A DNA stretch of 64,000 nt from Embleya sp051903075 (GTDB lineage: Bacteria; Actinomycetota; Actinomycetes; Streptomycetales; Streptomycetaceae): positions 3,782,001 to 3,846,000 of the forward strand of contig NZ_CP182423.1 in the NCBI RefSeq assembly GCF_051903075.1, written 5' to 3'. The position numbers and the translations under genes were made by a program. Within the stretch, counting starts at the first letter, position 1. Each line of letters starts with the position of its first letter. Shown piece after piece: positions 55,566 to 63,644 of this stretch. A model generated the notes under the pieces. The model was not told where the DNA came from. It did not search any database and saw nothing but the letters and a program-made list of their open reading frames with translations.

Positions 55566-57119
55566 CTACCGGGCCTCGGTCGCCGGCGCCTCCGGTTGCG
55601 GGGCTTCCTCGGCGGCGCCGTCGCGCAGCAGGACCCCGACGACGAGCGCCGCGCCGGTCAGCAACACCGCGCAGACCACGGCGGTGATCCGCATCTCCCG
55701 GGTGAAGGCGTGGAACGCCGCCCGCCGCAACGCGTCGCCGGTGCCCTTCGGCAGGTTCGCGGCGGTGTCGACGGCCGCGCCCAAGGTGTCCCGGGCGGTG
55801 TCGAGGTCGCCGGGCGACAGGCCGTCCGGTGCCTTGTCGGTCAGCGTCGTTCGATAGATCGTGGTGCCGATGCTGCCGAGGATCGCGATGCCGAGGGCAC
55901 CGCCGAACTCGGCGGCGGTCTCGGTCATGGCCGACGCCGATCCGGCCCGTTCGGGCGGCGCGCAGGACAACACCACGTCGGTGACCACCGCGACCATCGC
56001 GCCGATACCGAGGGCGACGACGGTCAACGCGGCTACGAGGTGGCCGCTCCCGGAGTCGGTGCCGATCGGCGCGAGTACGACGAAGCCGAGCACGGACACG
56101 GCCAACCCGATGACGATCACGTTCGGCTTGCCGATGCGCGGGGCGAGCACGGTGGCCGCAGCGATGCCCGCGGGCATCACCAGGAACGTCGGCAAGGACC
56201 ACACCGCCGACTCCAACGGCCCCATCCCGTGCACGAGTTGCAGGAACTGAGAGGTGAACAGGCTGAAGCCGACCAGGACGAACGAGCCGAGCCCGGCGGT
56301 GCCCAACGACACGCCGAACCGGCGCGAGCGGAACAACGACAGGTCGATCATCGGGTCTGCGACCACCCGTTGCCGGTACAGGAATCCGCCGCCGACCACG
56401 AGCCCGGCGGCGACCCAGCCGACCGGTTCCGGGCCCAGACCGTGCTCCGCGCTCCGCTTGATCCCGTACACGACGGCGACCACGGCGACGAGCGACAGGA
56501 CCGCACCCAGGACGTCGAAGCGGCCGGGGACGGGGTTCCGGGACTCGGGGAGCAGCAGAGGTCCGAGCACGAGCAGCAGGACCATCACGGGCACGTTGAT
56601 CAGGAAGACCGAACCCCACCAAAAGTGTTCGAGCAGTACGCCGCCGATGATCGGGCCGAGCGCGGCGCCGCCCGCGAAACCGGCCGTCCACACGCCCACC
56701 GCGGTGGCCCGCTCGCGTTCGTCGTGGAACATGTTCCGGATCAGGGAGAGCGTGGACGGCGCGAGGGTGGCCCCCGCGACGCCGAGCAGCGCGCGGGCCG
56801 CGATCAGCATGATCGGACCGGTGGCCAGGGCCGCCAGGACCGAGGCGACGCCGAAGCCGAGCGCACCCGCGAGCAACAACCGGCGCCGGCCGATCCGGTC
56901 GCCGAGCGTGCCCATCGTGATGAGCAGTCCGGCCAGGAGGAACCCGTAGGCGTCCATGATCCAGAGCAGTTCCGAACCGCTCGGATCGAGATCGGTGGTC
57001 AGGAACGGGAGCGCGATGAACAGGACGGACATGTCCATCGATACCAGCACACAGGAGAGCACGAGGACCGCGAGCCCGACCCACTCCCGCGTCTCGGCCC
57101 TGTTGCGTGTTTCCGTCAT
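55566..57119 (-). CDS. DHA2-family MFS drug exporter (14 TM)
   Basis: 517 residues from ATG 57119 (MTETRNRAETREWVGLAVLV); an in-frame ATG at 57146 is an alternative. Motif A GTLGDRIGRRRLLLAGALGF, motif C-like GVAGATLAPSTLSLIRNMFH, and LEHFWWGSVFLINVPVMVLL; also CAPPERAGSASAMTETAAEF in the second half. Very similar in layout to the exporter at 11217. Divergent from a TetR-type regulator at 57329, so export is probably induced by the ligand of that regulator. Confidence 0.93.
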   Translation of the reverse strand: MTETRNRAETREWVGLAVLVLSCVLVSMDMSVLFIALPFLTTDLDPSGSELLWIMDAYGFLLAGLLITMGTLGDRIGRRRLLLAGALGFGVASVLAALATGPIMLIAARALLGVAGATLAPSTLSLIRNMFHDERERATAVGVWTAGFAGGAALGPIIGGVLLEHFWWGSVFLINVPVMVLLLVLGPLLLPESRNPVPGRFDVLGAVLSLVAVVAVVYGIKRSAEHGLGPEPVGWVAAGLVVGGGFLYRQRVVADPMIDLSLFRSRRFGVSLGTAGLGSFVLVGFSLFTSQFLQLVHGMGPLESAVWSLPTFLVMPAGIAAATVLAPRIGKPNVIVIGLAVSVLGFVVLAPIGTDSGSGHLVAALTVVALGIGAMVAVVTDVVLSCAPPERAGSASAMTETAAEFGGALGIAILGSIGTTIYRTTLTDKAPDGLSPGDLDTARDTLGAAVDTAANLPKGTGDALRRAAFHAFTREMRITAVVCAVLLTGAALVVGVLLRDGAAEEAPQPEAPATEAR

Positions 57120-57165
57120 GTCCACCGTTCCCGAAGCCGTTTCCATCGTCGATTTTCCACCCGTC

Positions 57166-57180
57166 GCGTACGCAGTACGC
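57166..57180. promoter_or_regulatory. Short inverted repeat upstream of the MFS gene
   Basis: GCGTAC-GCA-GTACGC is a perfect 6-3-6 dyad, 47 bases upstream of the MFS start, with another GCGTAC nearby at about 57189. It may be a regulator site for the exporter promoter. Confidence 0.4.
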
Positions 57181-57279
57181 GTCAGGTGCGTACACGATAC
57201 CCATGACTCCCGAAGGTCTCCACTCGTTATCCAAGTCGCCGTACACCCAGCTGATTTCCGCACACAGCCAATCCTCGAC

Positions 57280-57314
57280 TAGAATTTCGTCACGAAGTTG
57301 CTTGCGTGACGAAA
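57280..57314 (+). promoter_or_regulatory. Promoter and dyad operator of zinc-ribbon TetR gene
   Basis: TAGAAT at 57280-57285 is a good -10. It abuts a perfect 10-base inverted repeat, TTTCGTCACG (57285-57294) and CGTGACGAAA (57305-57314), with a 10-base spacer. The right arm runs into the AAGGAG ribosome site of the gene at 57329. Binding there would block transcription start, so autoregulation is likely. Confidence 0.75.
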
Positions 57315-57328
57315 AGGAGATCCGTGCG

Positions 57329-58180
57329 ATGACGACCTGCGCGCGCTGCGGCAATGCGCTGGAGCCGGCCGTGCGCGGCAGGCCCAGGCGCTACTGCTCC
57401 CGGGCCTGCCAGGCGAAGGCGTATCGGGCCCGGACGGCGGGGGAGCCCGCGATCGACCCGACGGCCCCCGGCGCCGAAGCCACCCCCGCCACGGCCGGCG
57501 AGAACGACCCGCCCCACCTGACCGTCGAGCGCATCGTGCGCGCCGGCATCGCGATCGCCGACGCCGAGGGGCTGGACGCGCTCTCGATGCGCGCCGTGGC
57601 CTCCCGCCTCGACGCGGGCACCATGTCCCTGTACCGCCACGTGACGTCCAGGGACGAGTTGGTGGCCCTGATGGTGGAGGCCGCGCTGACCGAGGCGCCG
57701 CCGGCGCAGCCGCCCCCACGCGATTGGCGCGAGGGACTGGAGCGGGCCGCGCACCGCGACTGGGAGCTGTACCGCCGGCATCCGTGGATCCTGTCGAACG
57801 TGATGATGAGCACCCGATTGCGCCCCAGCCCCGGGATGGCGGCGGACAACGAGTACACGTTCACGTCCCTCGACGGGCTCGACCTCGAACCCGGTGAGGC
57901 GTTTCGCTACGTCTTCACGGTCACCGCGTACACGCAGGGCGTGGCCGTGACGCTGGTCGACGAGATCCGGAACGAGCGTCGGTCCGGCCCGGCTTCACGG
58001 CGGCGGCGCACCTCCGCCGATCCCTCCTGGGATGCCTTGTACGCGACCGGCGCGTATCCGCGGCTGACCCGCGCGATGCGCGCCGCGGGCGAACCCTGGG
58101 ACCTGGACGCCCTGTTCCGGTCGGGCCTGACCGACGTCCTGGACGGCATCGCGGCGTCCCTGGCCCGGCGCGAGACGTAG
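57329..58180 (+). CDS. TetR-family regulator with N-terminal zinc-ribbon-like motif
   Basis: 283 residues from ATG 57329 after AAGGAG. The first 35 residues hold C4-x2-C7 and C23-x3-C27 (TCARCGNALEP, RRYCSRACQAKAYRAR), a treble-clef or FCS-like zinc site. A TetR HTH follows at about 80-125 (GLDALSMRAVASRLDAGTMS, LYRHVTSRDELVALMV), then a TetR_C-type ligand domain (WREGLERAAHRDWELYRRHP). Divergent from the DHA2 exporter, the usual drug-responsive arrangement. Confidence 0.9.
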   Translation: MTTCARCGNALEPAVRGRPRRYCSRACQAKAYRARTAGEPAIDPTAPGAEATPATAGENDPPHLTVERIVRAGIAIADAEGLDALSMRAVASRLDAGTMSLYRHVTSRDELVALMVEAALTEAPPAQPPPRDWREGLERAAHRDWELYRRHPWILSNVMMSTRLRPSPGMAADNEYTFTSLDGLDLEPGEAFRYVFTVTAYTQGVAVTLVDEIRNERRSGPASRRRRTSADPSWDALYATGAYPRLTRAMRAAGEPWDLDALFRSGLTDVLDGIAASLARRET

Positions 58181-58244
58181 CGACGGCCCGGCGATTCCGG
58201 TGTTGTTCCGGCTCGCGGGGTCGTCGTCCTGACAGGATGGCCGC

Positions 58245-58598
58245 ATGGAACGTGTGCTTGGAATCGGTGGATACTTCATGCGGGCCGCCGACCCGGCGAC
58301 GCTGAGCGCGTGGTACCGCGACTGCCTGGGCCTGGACGCCGACGACAACGGTGTGTGGCGGCAGCAGGCCGGGCCGACCGTGTTCGCTACATTCGAGTCC
58401 GAGACCGACTATCTCGGCTCGCGCGCCCAGCGGACCATGCTCAACTTCCGGGTCGGCGACCTCGACGCGATGCTCGCGCAGCTGCGCGCCAAGGGCGCGG
58501 ACGTGGCCGAGGAGATCCAGGACATGGCCGGGATCGGTCGATTCGGCTGGGTCATCGACCCCGAGGGCAACCGCGTCGAACTGTGGCAGCCCGCCTGA
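58245..58598 (+). CDS. VOC family protein (glyoxalase/bleomycin-resistance-like)
   Basis: 117 residues: MERVLGIGGYFMRAADPATL SAWYRDCLGLDA in the first module, then MLNFRVGDLDAMLAQLRAKG and WVIDPEGNRVELWQPA, whose DPEGNxxEL end is diagnostic of glyoxalase-fold proteins. Cytosolic, metal-dependent, substrate unknown. It starts 64 bases after the zinc-ribbon TetR gene on the same strand and may share its transcript. Confidence 0.92.
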   Translation: MERVLGIGGYFMRAADPATLSAWYRDCLGLDADDNGVWRQQAGPTVFATFESETDYLGSRAQRTMLNFRVGDLDAMLAQLRAKGADVAEEIQDMAGIGRFGWVIDPEGNRVELWQPA

Positions 58599-59294
58599 TC
58601 CCCCCGGACCAGTGACGCTTGCAGGACGTCGATCGTCGCGCGGTGCCTTGATGGAGTTGCCGCAGTCGTGGAGCCCGCGTCCTCGCCGGGACGGAGGCTG
58701 TGCCGGGGCCGCGCGACGGCGGGGCCGGTGTTGCCCCGCCGGGGTGGCCGCGCCGCCGCCGACACACGGCGACGCGTCATCCGCGCGGAGGTACGAGGTC
58801 CAGAGCGCGGATGCGGCGGCGGCCGAGCACGCGGTGCCGGTGAGGGGCCACCCTCGCTGCGGCCTGGCCGGCACCGTATTCGCGGAGGGAATTCTGCGAG
58901 CGCAAGATTCTTGCCCGAATTTGTTGCGCAGCGGAAGATGGTCCCGCCGTTGGCAAGTGGTGCCAGGAGGAGGGTTTGCGCAGGGGCGGGTGTTCGCGCT
59001 GCCCGGAAACCTTTGCCAGCCCGTGAGTTTCCCGTGGGGTAGGTAAAAGGGCTCTCGCGTGGAGGGTCACGCTTCCCTGTAATGCCACGGAGTTCGAGTT
59101 TCCGGTGGTGCGGGTTTTGCGGGTCCGGTGTTCGAAGATGTGCGAAGTGTGGTCGGTAAAGTCGCGAATCCGGGTGCGTGGTTCACCGTTTCGGACCAGC
59201 GCCGTCGGGGAGGGCGTGTCGTTAGCCGGGCGTGAATCCCAGAGCCTCCGTCTCCTCCTCCGCGTCTCCCGCTCTTGCCCAACGTGCCTTTCCC
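58599..59294. other. Intergenic region, nothing recognisable
   Basis: About 700 bases. Frames on both strands lack conserved motifs. Base composition is irregular near 58895-59060 (AAGATTCTTGCCCGAATTTG), below the G/C level of the flanking genes. Confidence 0.4.
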
Positions 59295-59492
59295 ATGGGG
59301 GATTGGGTGCTCACCCCTCGTGCGGCGACGTTCCGCAAACGGTCTCCGCACGCGTACATCGAACGTGGGGGTCGTCGCGTCGCGCTTCGGCATTGTTCCG
59401 CCGACATGGAGCAGTTCGCCCTGGCGATGGTGTTGATCGCCGCGGAGTACTCGCGCCGTCTCGACGACGTCCTGGACGATCCGCGATCGTGA
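59295..59492 (+). CDS. Small hypothetical protein (low confidence)
   Basis: 65 residues from ATG 59295: MGDWVLTPRAATFRKRSPHA, YIERGGRRVALRHCSADMEQ, then FALAMVLIAAEYSRRLDDVL. Reasonable codon bias and a basic N-terminus with a C-terminal helix; no ribosome site stands out. It might be a small DNA-associated or membrane-proximal protein. No family recognised. Confidence 0.35.
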   Translation: MGDWVLTPRAATFRKRSPHAYIERGGRRVALRHCSADMEQFALAMVLIAAEYSRRLDDVLDDPRS

Positions 59493-59591
59493 ACCGGGAC
59501 CGACCATCCGCCGACCGATCGAAATGCGTGTCCGGCATCGAAGTTCGTGACTGTGCCGCGCGCCGCCCGATCCCTCGAATGAGCCAGGCCC

Positions 59592-60314
59592 ATGTATGAA
59601 GGTTATGGATACGACCCGTATCCCCCATCCGGCACACAGGTTCCGCCGGGCGTCGTGTCGTCGCCCGGCGTGGTGGAGTGGCCGGTACCGACCGCGGCCG
59701 TGTCACCCGACGGGCTCTCCCCGTCGTTCGCGGTGGTGGGGGACCCGCGGTTCGAGGCCGATCTCGCCCGGCTCCTGGGGAACCCCGCCGAGGAGGTTCC
59801 CGTCACCGTCGAACTCCCCGCTCCGGTCCGGGAGCCGGCCGGTCATCGCCGGCGGCCCGCTCCGCCCGCTCGGCCGGCTACCGGCGAACAGCGGGTGGAC
59901 CGGATCAGCCGGTCCCTGGTGGTGGTCAGCGTCGTGTTGGTCGCCGCGATCGGTGTGCTCGGTGCCTTGATCACGCTCGCGCCGCTGAGGCACACCGCCG
60001 GCGCGACCTCCGGCCCGGCCCGGTGGTGGCCCGTCCTGGTCCAGGGGCCGTGGGTGGTGGCCTCGTTGTCGATCCTGCGCTCGAGTCTGCACCGCCGTCG
60101 GGCACTGCACTCGTGGATCGTGGTCGCCGCCTTCGCGGGCCTGTCGATGGCGCTGTCCCTCAGCCATGCCCCGATGACCGTTCAGGGCGTCGTCGTCGCC
60201 GTCCTGCCCGCGGCGGCGACCACGGCCTGCCTGCACCAGCTCGTCCGCCAGATCACCCTCACCCGCCCACCCCGACGACACATCCCCGGCCGACGCCGCG
60301 ACCCACCGGGCTGA
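59592..60314 (+). CDS. DUF2637-like membrane protein (SpdB-type, four TM)
   Basis: 240 residues: a Pro/Tyr-rich N-terminus (MYEGYGYDPYPPSGTQVPPG), a linker of about 60 residues, then four helices (LVVVSVVLVAAIGVLGALIT, WPVLVQGPWVVASLSILRSS, WIVVAAFAGLSMALSLSHAP, GVVVAVLPAAATTACLHQLV). The arrangement and the GPWVVASLSILR segment fit the DUF2637 family. That family occurs near mobile-element transfer genes and in streptomycete chromosomes. Confidence 0.7.
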   Translation: MYEGYGYDPYPPSGTQVPPGVVSSPGVVEWPVPTAAVSPDGLSPSFAVVGDPRFEADLARLLGNPAEEVPVTVELPAPVREPAGHRRRPAPPARPATGEQRVDRISRSLVVVSVVLVAAIGVLGALITLAPLRHTAGATSGPARWWPVLVQGPWVVASLSILRSSLHRRRALHSWIVVAAFAGLSMALSLSHAPMTVQGVVVAVLPAAATTACLHQLVRQITLTRPPRRHIPGRRRDPPG

Positions 60315-60406
60315 ACCACACCCGCGCCGGCGCCGCAGCATTCCTGAACGCGCCGTTGTAGCGGACCTGGTGCCCGTCGCGCCCGCGGGCGCCGGGTGAA
60401 CGGGTG

Positions 60407-61000
60407 CTATCGGGGGGCGGGTGCCTCGCCGGTTACCGCGACGCCTGCTCGGCGGAAGTCCTCCAGCGTCGCGGCCGTGGTGTCCGGGGCGACCCCGACC
60501 GAGTAGTCGAGGCGTACCCGGGCCCGGAGGCCGGCCTTGACGGCGTCCAGCGCGGTCGCGCGTACACAGTGGTCCGTGGCGATGCCCACGATGTCGACGT
60601 CCTCCACCCCGCGTGAGCGCAGCCAGTCCGCCAGGGGCGTGCCCTCCTCGTCGGCTCCCTCGAAGCCGCTCTTGGAGGCACTGTGGGCACCCTTGAAGAA
60701 GACGGCGTCCACCTTGCCGCCCATGACGGCGGGGGCGAAATTCGGGTGGAACTCCCCTCCTTCGTGGCCCGCCACGCAGTGGACGGGGAAGCTGTCCTTG
60801 AAGTCCGGGTTCTCGGAGAAGTGGGATCCCGGGTCGATGTGGTGGTCCCGGGTCGCGACGACGTAGTGGTAGTCGGATCCGGCGCTCTCCTCGACCAGAT
60901 CGGCGATCGCGGCTGCGATTCGCTCCCCGCCGGCGACGGGCACACTGCCTCCCTCGCAAAAGTCGTTCTGCACATCCACGACAATCAAGCCTCGGCTCAT
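60407..61000 (-). CDS. pncA: Nicotinamidase (isochorismatase-fold)
   Basis: 197 residues from ATG 61000 (MSRGLIVVDVQNDFCEGGSV). Catalytic Asp in DVQNDF, metal-binding DHHIDPGSHF, Lys in VFFKGAHS, and the nucleophile Cys in ATDHCVRATALDAVKAGL. All residues of a nicotinamidase are present. Converts nicotinamide to nicotinate for NAD salvage. Its proximity to a TNT-type NADase gene (about 600 bases away) is notable, because NADase action releases nicotinamide. Confidence 0.9.
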   Translation of the reverse strand: MSRGLIVVDVQNDFCEGGSVPVAGGERIAAAIADLVEESAGSDYHYVVATRDHHIDPGSHFSENPDFKDSFPVHCVAGHEGGEFHPNFAPAVMGGKVDAVFFKGAHSASKSGFEGADEEGTPLADWLRSRGVEDVDIVGIATDHCVRATALDAVKAGLRARVRLDYSVGVAPDTTAATLEDFRRAGVAVTGEAPAPR

Positions 61001-61583
61001 GACGAACACCCTTCAGCGCTGCGGAAAAAACGGGAGGGACTACGGCGCGACCGATCCGTCTCGAGGTGCGAGCGTCCCGAGACGGATCGGTCGCCATCGG
61101 GCTGGGACGCCGGAGAGGACACCGCCCTCGCCGGCCTCACCGCCCCATACCCGGCCGGCGACCGCCGAAAGCACGGTCGATCACCCCGCCCGCCTCATCC
61201 CTGTTGTACCGGTCGAAGGACGGGCCTCACCTCTGTGCCATGACGGGAGGACCACGTCGTCGTCCCGGACGATCCGGTCCAGAGCGGAAGGGGACCGCGA
61301 GAGGAACCGCCTCAGTGTCCGGCGCCCGGCCCATCGCGGCGGACGACCGGCGACCCAGCCGGGGCCGTGATGTCGAGCCGGCAGCGCGGCATCCGCTCCC
61401 ATAAACGACCACTGCCCTGCCGCCGCCCGCCCTCTCGTCCCGACCGCGCTTACCACCATCACCCCGCAACTCCCATGCCGATGTGGGTCCGTTCAGGTGA
61501 CTTCGCAGTGGTGAACCACCATCGAATACCTCCCAGGCGATATGAGTGGTTTGTACCTGGCTGATGATCTCGGGAGGCGACAC
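61001..61583. other. Intergenic region between nicotinamidase and NADase
   Basis: About 580 bases. Just upstream of the nicotinamidase start is an imperfect dyad, GATCCGTCTCG (61050-61060) and CGAGACGGATC (61077-61087), which could be a regulatory site or hairpin. The rest is unassigned; no gene can be supported. Confidence 0.5.
61050..61087. promoter_or_regulatory. Inverted repeat upstream of nicotinamidase gene
   Basis: Arms GATCCGTCTCG and CGAGACGGATC are exact reverse complements (11 bases) separated by 16 bases, about 50 bases upstream of the nicotinamidase start. Either a regulator site or part of an mRNA leader hairpin on the reverse transcript. Confidence 0.55.
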
Positions 61584-62321
61584 ATGCGGTTGTTCACACG
61601 AGGGCGATGGGTCGCCGCGGCGGGCGGGGCGGCGTTGGCCGCTGTGGTGCTGGCCGGTGCCGGAATCGTTCAGGCGGCGCCGGCGGAGTCGAAGTTCGCC
61701 GTCGTCGGGGCGGGTTCGACGCGGGTCGTGTGCGTGGATCCGCTGGACGGGGACGAGCGGCTGGGTCCGCAGGATCTTCCCACCCGTGCGGAGCCGCCCG
61801 TGGGCCCGCTGTTGTCCGGCTACCGACGTACCGGCAACCTGACCTCGACGGCGTTCCTGGACAAGTACTGGAACAACGAGGCGAACGCCTGGAAGTACCC
61901 GCCCGACGACGGCTTCGCCCGGATCAACGGGAAACTCGACAAACACGAGACGACCCTGCGGGCCGGACAGGACGTGGATCGCTTCGGATCGGAGTACGGC
62001 AGCTTCCTCGCCCCTGCCGGGGACCGGTATGCCAAGCGAGCCCTGCCACCGCAGAACCTGATGACACGCGATCCCGCCTTTCCCTGCGGATACCACCGCT
62101 ACGAGGTCACCCGGCCGTTCAAGGTCTGGCAGGGACACATCGCCCCGTGGTTCGAACAGCCCGGTGGCGGGCGGCAGATCCTCCTGGACCCGGCGCTCGT
62201 GAACCCGGGCGAGGGCCAACGGCTCAACGTCAAGTGGCTCTTGGAGCACGACTACCTCAAGCCCGACGAGGACGAAGGCCGGGCCGGATCCACGTCCCTC
62301 GCCGCCGCCCCGACACACTGA
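61584..62321 (+). CDS. Secreted TNT-domain NAD+ glycohydrolase toxin
   Basis: 245 residues from ATG 61584 with GGGAGG upstream. Signal peptide MRLFTRGRWVAAAGGAALAA with cleavage near AQA about residue 32. The mature protein has the DUF4237/TNT layout: WKYPPDDGFARINGK, LRAGQDVDRFGSEYGSFLAP then GDRYAKRALPPQNL, and YHRYEVTRPFKVWQGHIAPW followed by FEQPGGGRQI. The VDRFGSEYGxFL signature is diagnostic of the tuberculosis-necrotizing-toxin fold. Predicted to hydrolyse NAD+ in target cells. A candidate immunity gene begins three bases after its stop. Confidence 0.9.
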   Translation: MRLFTRGRWVAAAGGAALAAVVLAGAGIVQAAPAESKFAVVGAGSTRVVCVDPLDGDERLGPQDLPTRAEPPVGPLLSGYRRTGNLTSTAFLDKYWNNEANAWKYPPDDGFARINGKLDKHETTLRAGQDVDRFGSEYGSFLAPAGDRYAKRALPPQNLMTRDPAFPCGYHRYEVTRPFKVWQGHIAPWFEQPGGGRQILLDPALVNPGEGQRLNVKWLLEHDYLKPDEDEGRAGSTSLAAAPTH

Positions 62322-62324
62322 GCG

Positions 62325-62609
62325 ATGGATCGGTACGAGCTTTTCCTCGCCCTGCGCCGCGGCGGCGTGGCGCAGGGCGAGATATGGATCCAGGACGCGC
62401 ACGAACCCGTACCGCTCCCACCCGAGTTCGTATTCCTGCGCCGAGGCGCCGAGACCTGGCAAACCGGCGTCTTCGAGCGCGGCAGATGGCACGTGGTCGC
62501 CGATTTCCCCGACGAGCCGGCGGCCTGCGATCACGCGCTCCACACCCTGGCGCTACCGAGAAGTCCCCGACCCGACGATCTCCGGACACATCGCTCACCC
62601 GATCCCTGA
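62325..62609 (+). CDS. Candidate immunity protein for the TNT-type NADase
   Basis: 94 residues: MDRYELFLALRRGGVAQGEI, WIQDAHEPVPLPPEFVFLRR and VADFPDEPAACDHALHTLAL. Small, cytosolic, acidic, starting three bases after the toxin stop, which is how actinobacterial NADase toxins and their immunity factors are arranged. No identifiable catalytic motif. The role is inferred from position and size. Confidence 0.65.
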   Translation: MDRYELFLALRRGGVAQGEIWIQDAHEPVPLPPEFVFLRRGAETWQTGVFERGRWHVVADFPDEPAACDHALHTLALPRSPRPDDLRTHRSPDP

Positions 62610-62931
62610 CGGCGGCGGCCCTCGACCATCGGATGTCGTTCGGAACCTCGGGCCGCCGCAGGACGCGGGGGTGCGACCGGGCCGCAACGGTATCCTCCTG
62701 GACCGCCCGCCAGACGCGCATCACCAGGTCGGCCATCCGCCGCACCGACGCCCCGCGCCGGGCCGCATCCCGCAGTCACACCCGATGGTTCTCGGGTACC
62801 GGGGGCGGGGTCCGTCGGGTCAACCGCTCGCCGAGGCAGCGCAGCACCTCGTCGGCGATCACCTCCACGACCAGGGTGATCAACCCGTCCCGGCGCCCGG
62901 CCGTCCATGCCGGTGGGGTCGAGCCGTTTCG
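62610..62931. other. Decayed or non-coding stretch
   Basis: The reverse strand contains short coding-like pieces (LITLVVEVIADEVLRCLGER LTRR and VRRMADLVMRVWRAVQEDTV) separated by a stop. No gene can be supported. Confidence 0.35.
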
Positions 62932-63225
62932 TCAGGTGCGCGTCCTGTAGTGCGTGGCCCCGGCAGGGTAGTAACTCCCCGTCAGCTCAGCCGGTTGCAC
63001 CTCCTCGTAGACGCCCTCGGCGGCAGGCAACGCCTTGTCGAACGAGGCCGGTTCCCACACGAACGCGTCGGCGCTCGACGTCGCGTGGATCCCCGGCAGG
63101 CATGCATGCATGGACGAGGCGATCAGGACCTGCTCCTCCGCGGCGGCGGACGGGGACACGGCCCACGTCGACAGAGGGGCGATCAGTCCGGCATCGGGCG
63201 CGTACCGCAGCAGCGCCAACGTCAC
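62932..63225 (-). CDS. Hypothetical protein, 97 residues
   Basis: GTG 63225 overlaps the stop of the upstream gene fragment. Reads MTLALLRYAPDAGLIAPLST, WAVSPSAAAEEQVLIASSMH and ATSSADAFVWEPASFDKALP. Soluble, no known motif. It may have depended on the truncated zinc-ribbon gene ahead of it for coupled translation. Confidence 0.45.
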   Translation of the reverse strand: MTLALLRYAPDAGLIAPLSTWAVSPSAAAEEQVLIASSMHACLPGIHATSSADAFVWEPASFDKALPAAEGVYEEVQPAELTGSYYPAGATHYRTRT

Positions 63226-63420
63226 CTCTCGTGCCCCCGCTGCCCGAGCCGGTGCACCCGCTCGAACGCCGCGCGTGAGGACAACATCAGCGGCCCGCCG
63301 CATCGCGCGCATGCATGCCCGGGGACCACGGCCTCCGCCGATGTCAGCGCGATCATGCGCGCGTTCGGTGCGATCCCCGACACGGTCTCGGCCCAACGCG
63401 TCGTCTCCCTGAGTGCGACC
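63222..63420 (-). pseudogene. Zinc-ribbon protein C-terminal fragment, interrupted by IS701 remnant
   Basis: The reverse frame ends ARMIALTSAEAVVPGHACAR then CGGPLMLSSRAAFERVHRLG and a stop at 63222. A C-x2-C motif with GG suggests a zinc ribbon. Upstream, the frame enters the antisense of the transposase fragment, so the 5' part of this gene has been lost. Confidence 0.4.
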
Positions 63421-63430
63421 GGCCGGGGTG

Positions 63431-63598
63431 GCGGTCCGGCGCCTCGCCCTCGGGGCCGCCAGGGCCGACGACCGGTCGTGGGACGGTGTCCTGCCCGAGG
63501 CGGCCCTGTTGCTCCAGTGGCCCGAGCAGACCGAACCCCCCACCGATTACCGGCTGTTCGACCTGCCGAAGGACTTCCAACCAACGAAGTCCCCATGA
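63431..63598 (+). mobile_element. IS701-type transposase fragment
   Basis: The forward frame reads RSWDGVLPEAALLLQWPEQT then TDYRLFDLPKDFQPTKSP and a stop at 63596. The (L/W)LLxxWPxGxxEPTxYxLSxLPxD pattern is characteristic of IS701-family transposases near the catalytic domain. Both ends of the gene are missing and no terminal repeats were found. Confidence 0.55.
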
Positions 63599-63644
63599 TG
63601 CTTCGGCGTGATTCGTTCGAATCTCTCGAGAACGAGAGCCTCGA

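Noticed and set aside
55596..57206. 536-residue forward ORF over the DHA2 exporter
   Set aside because: Antisense shadow; the reverse product is a canonical 14-TM exporter.
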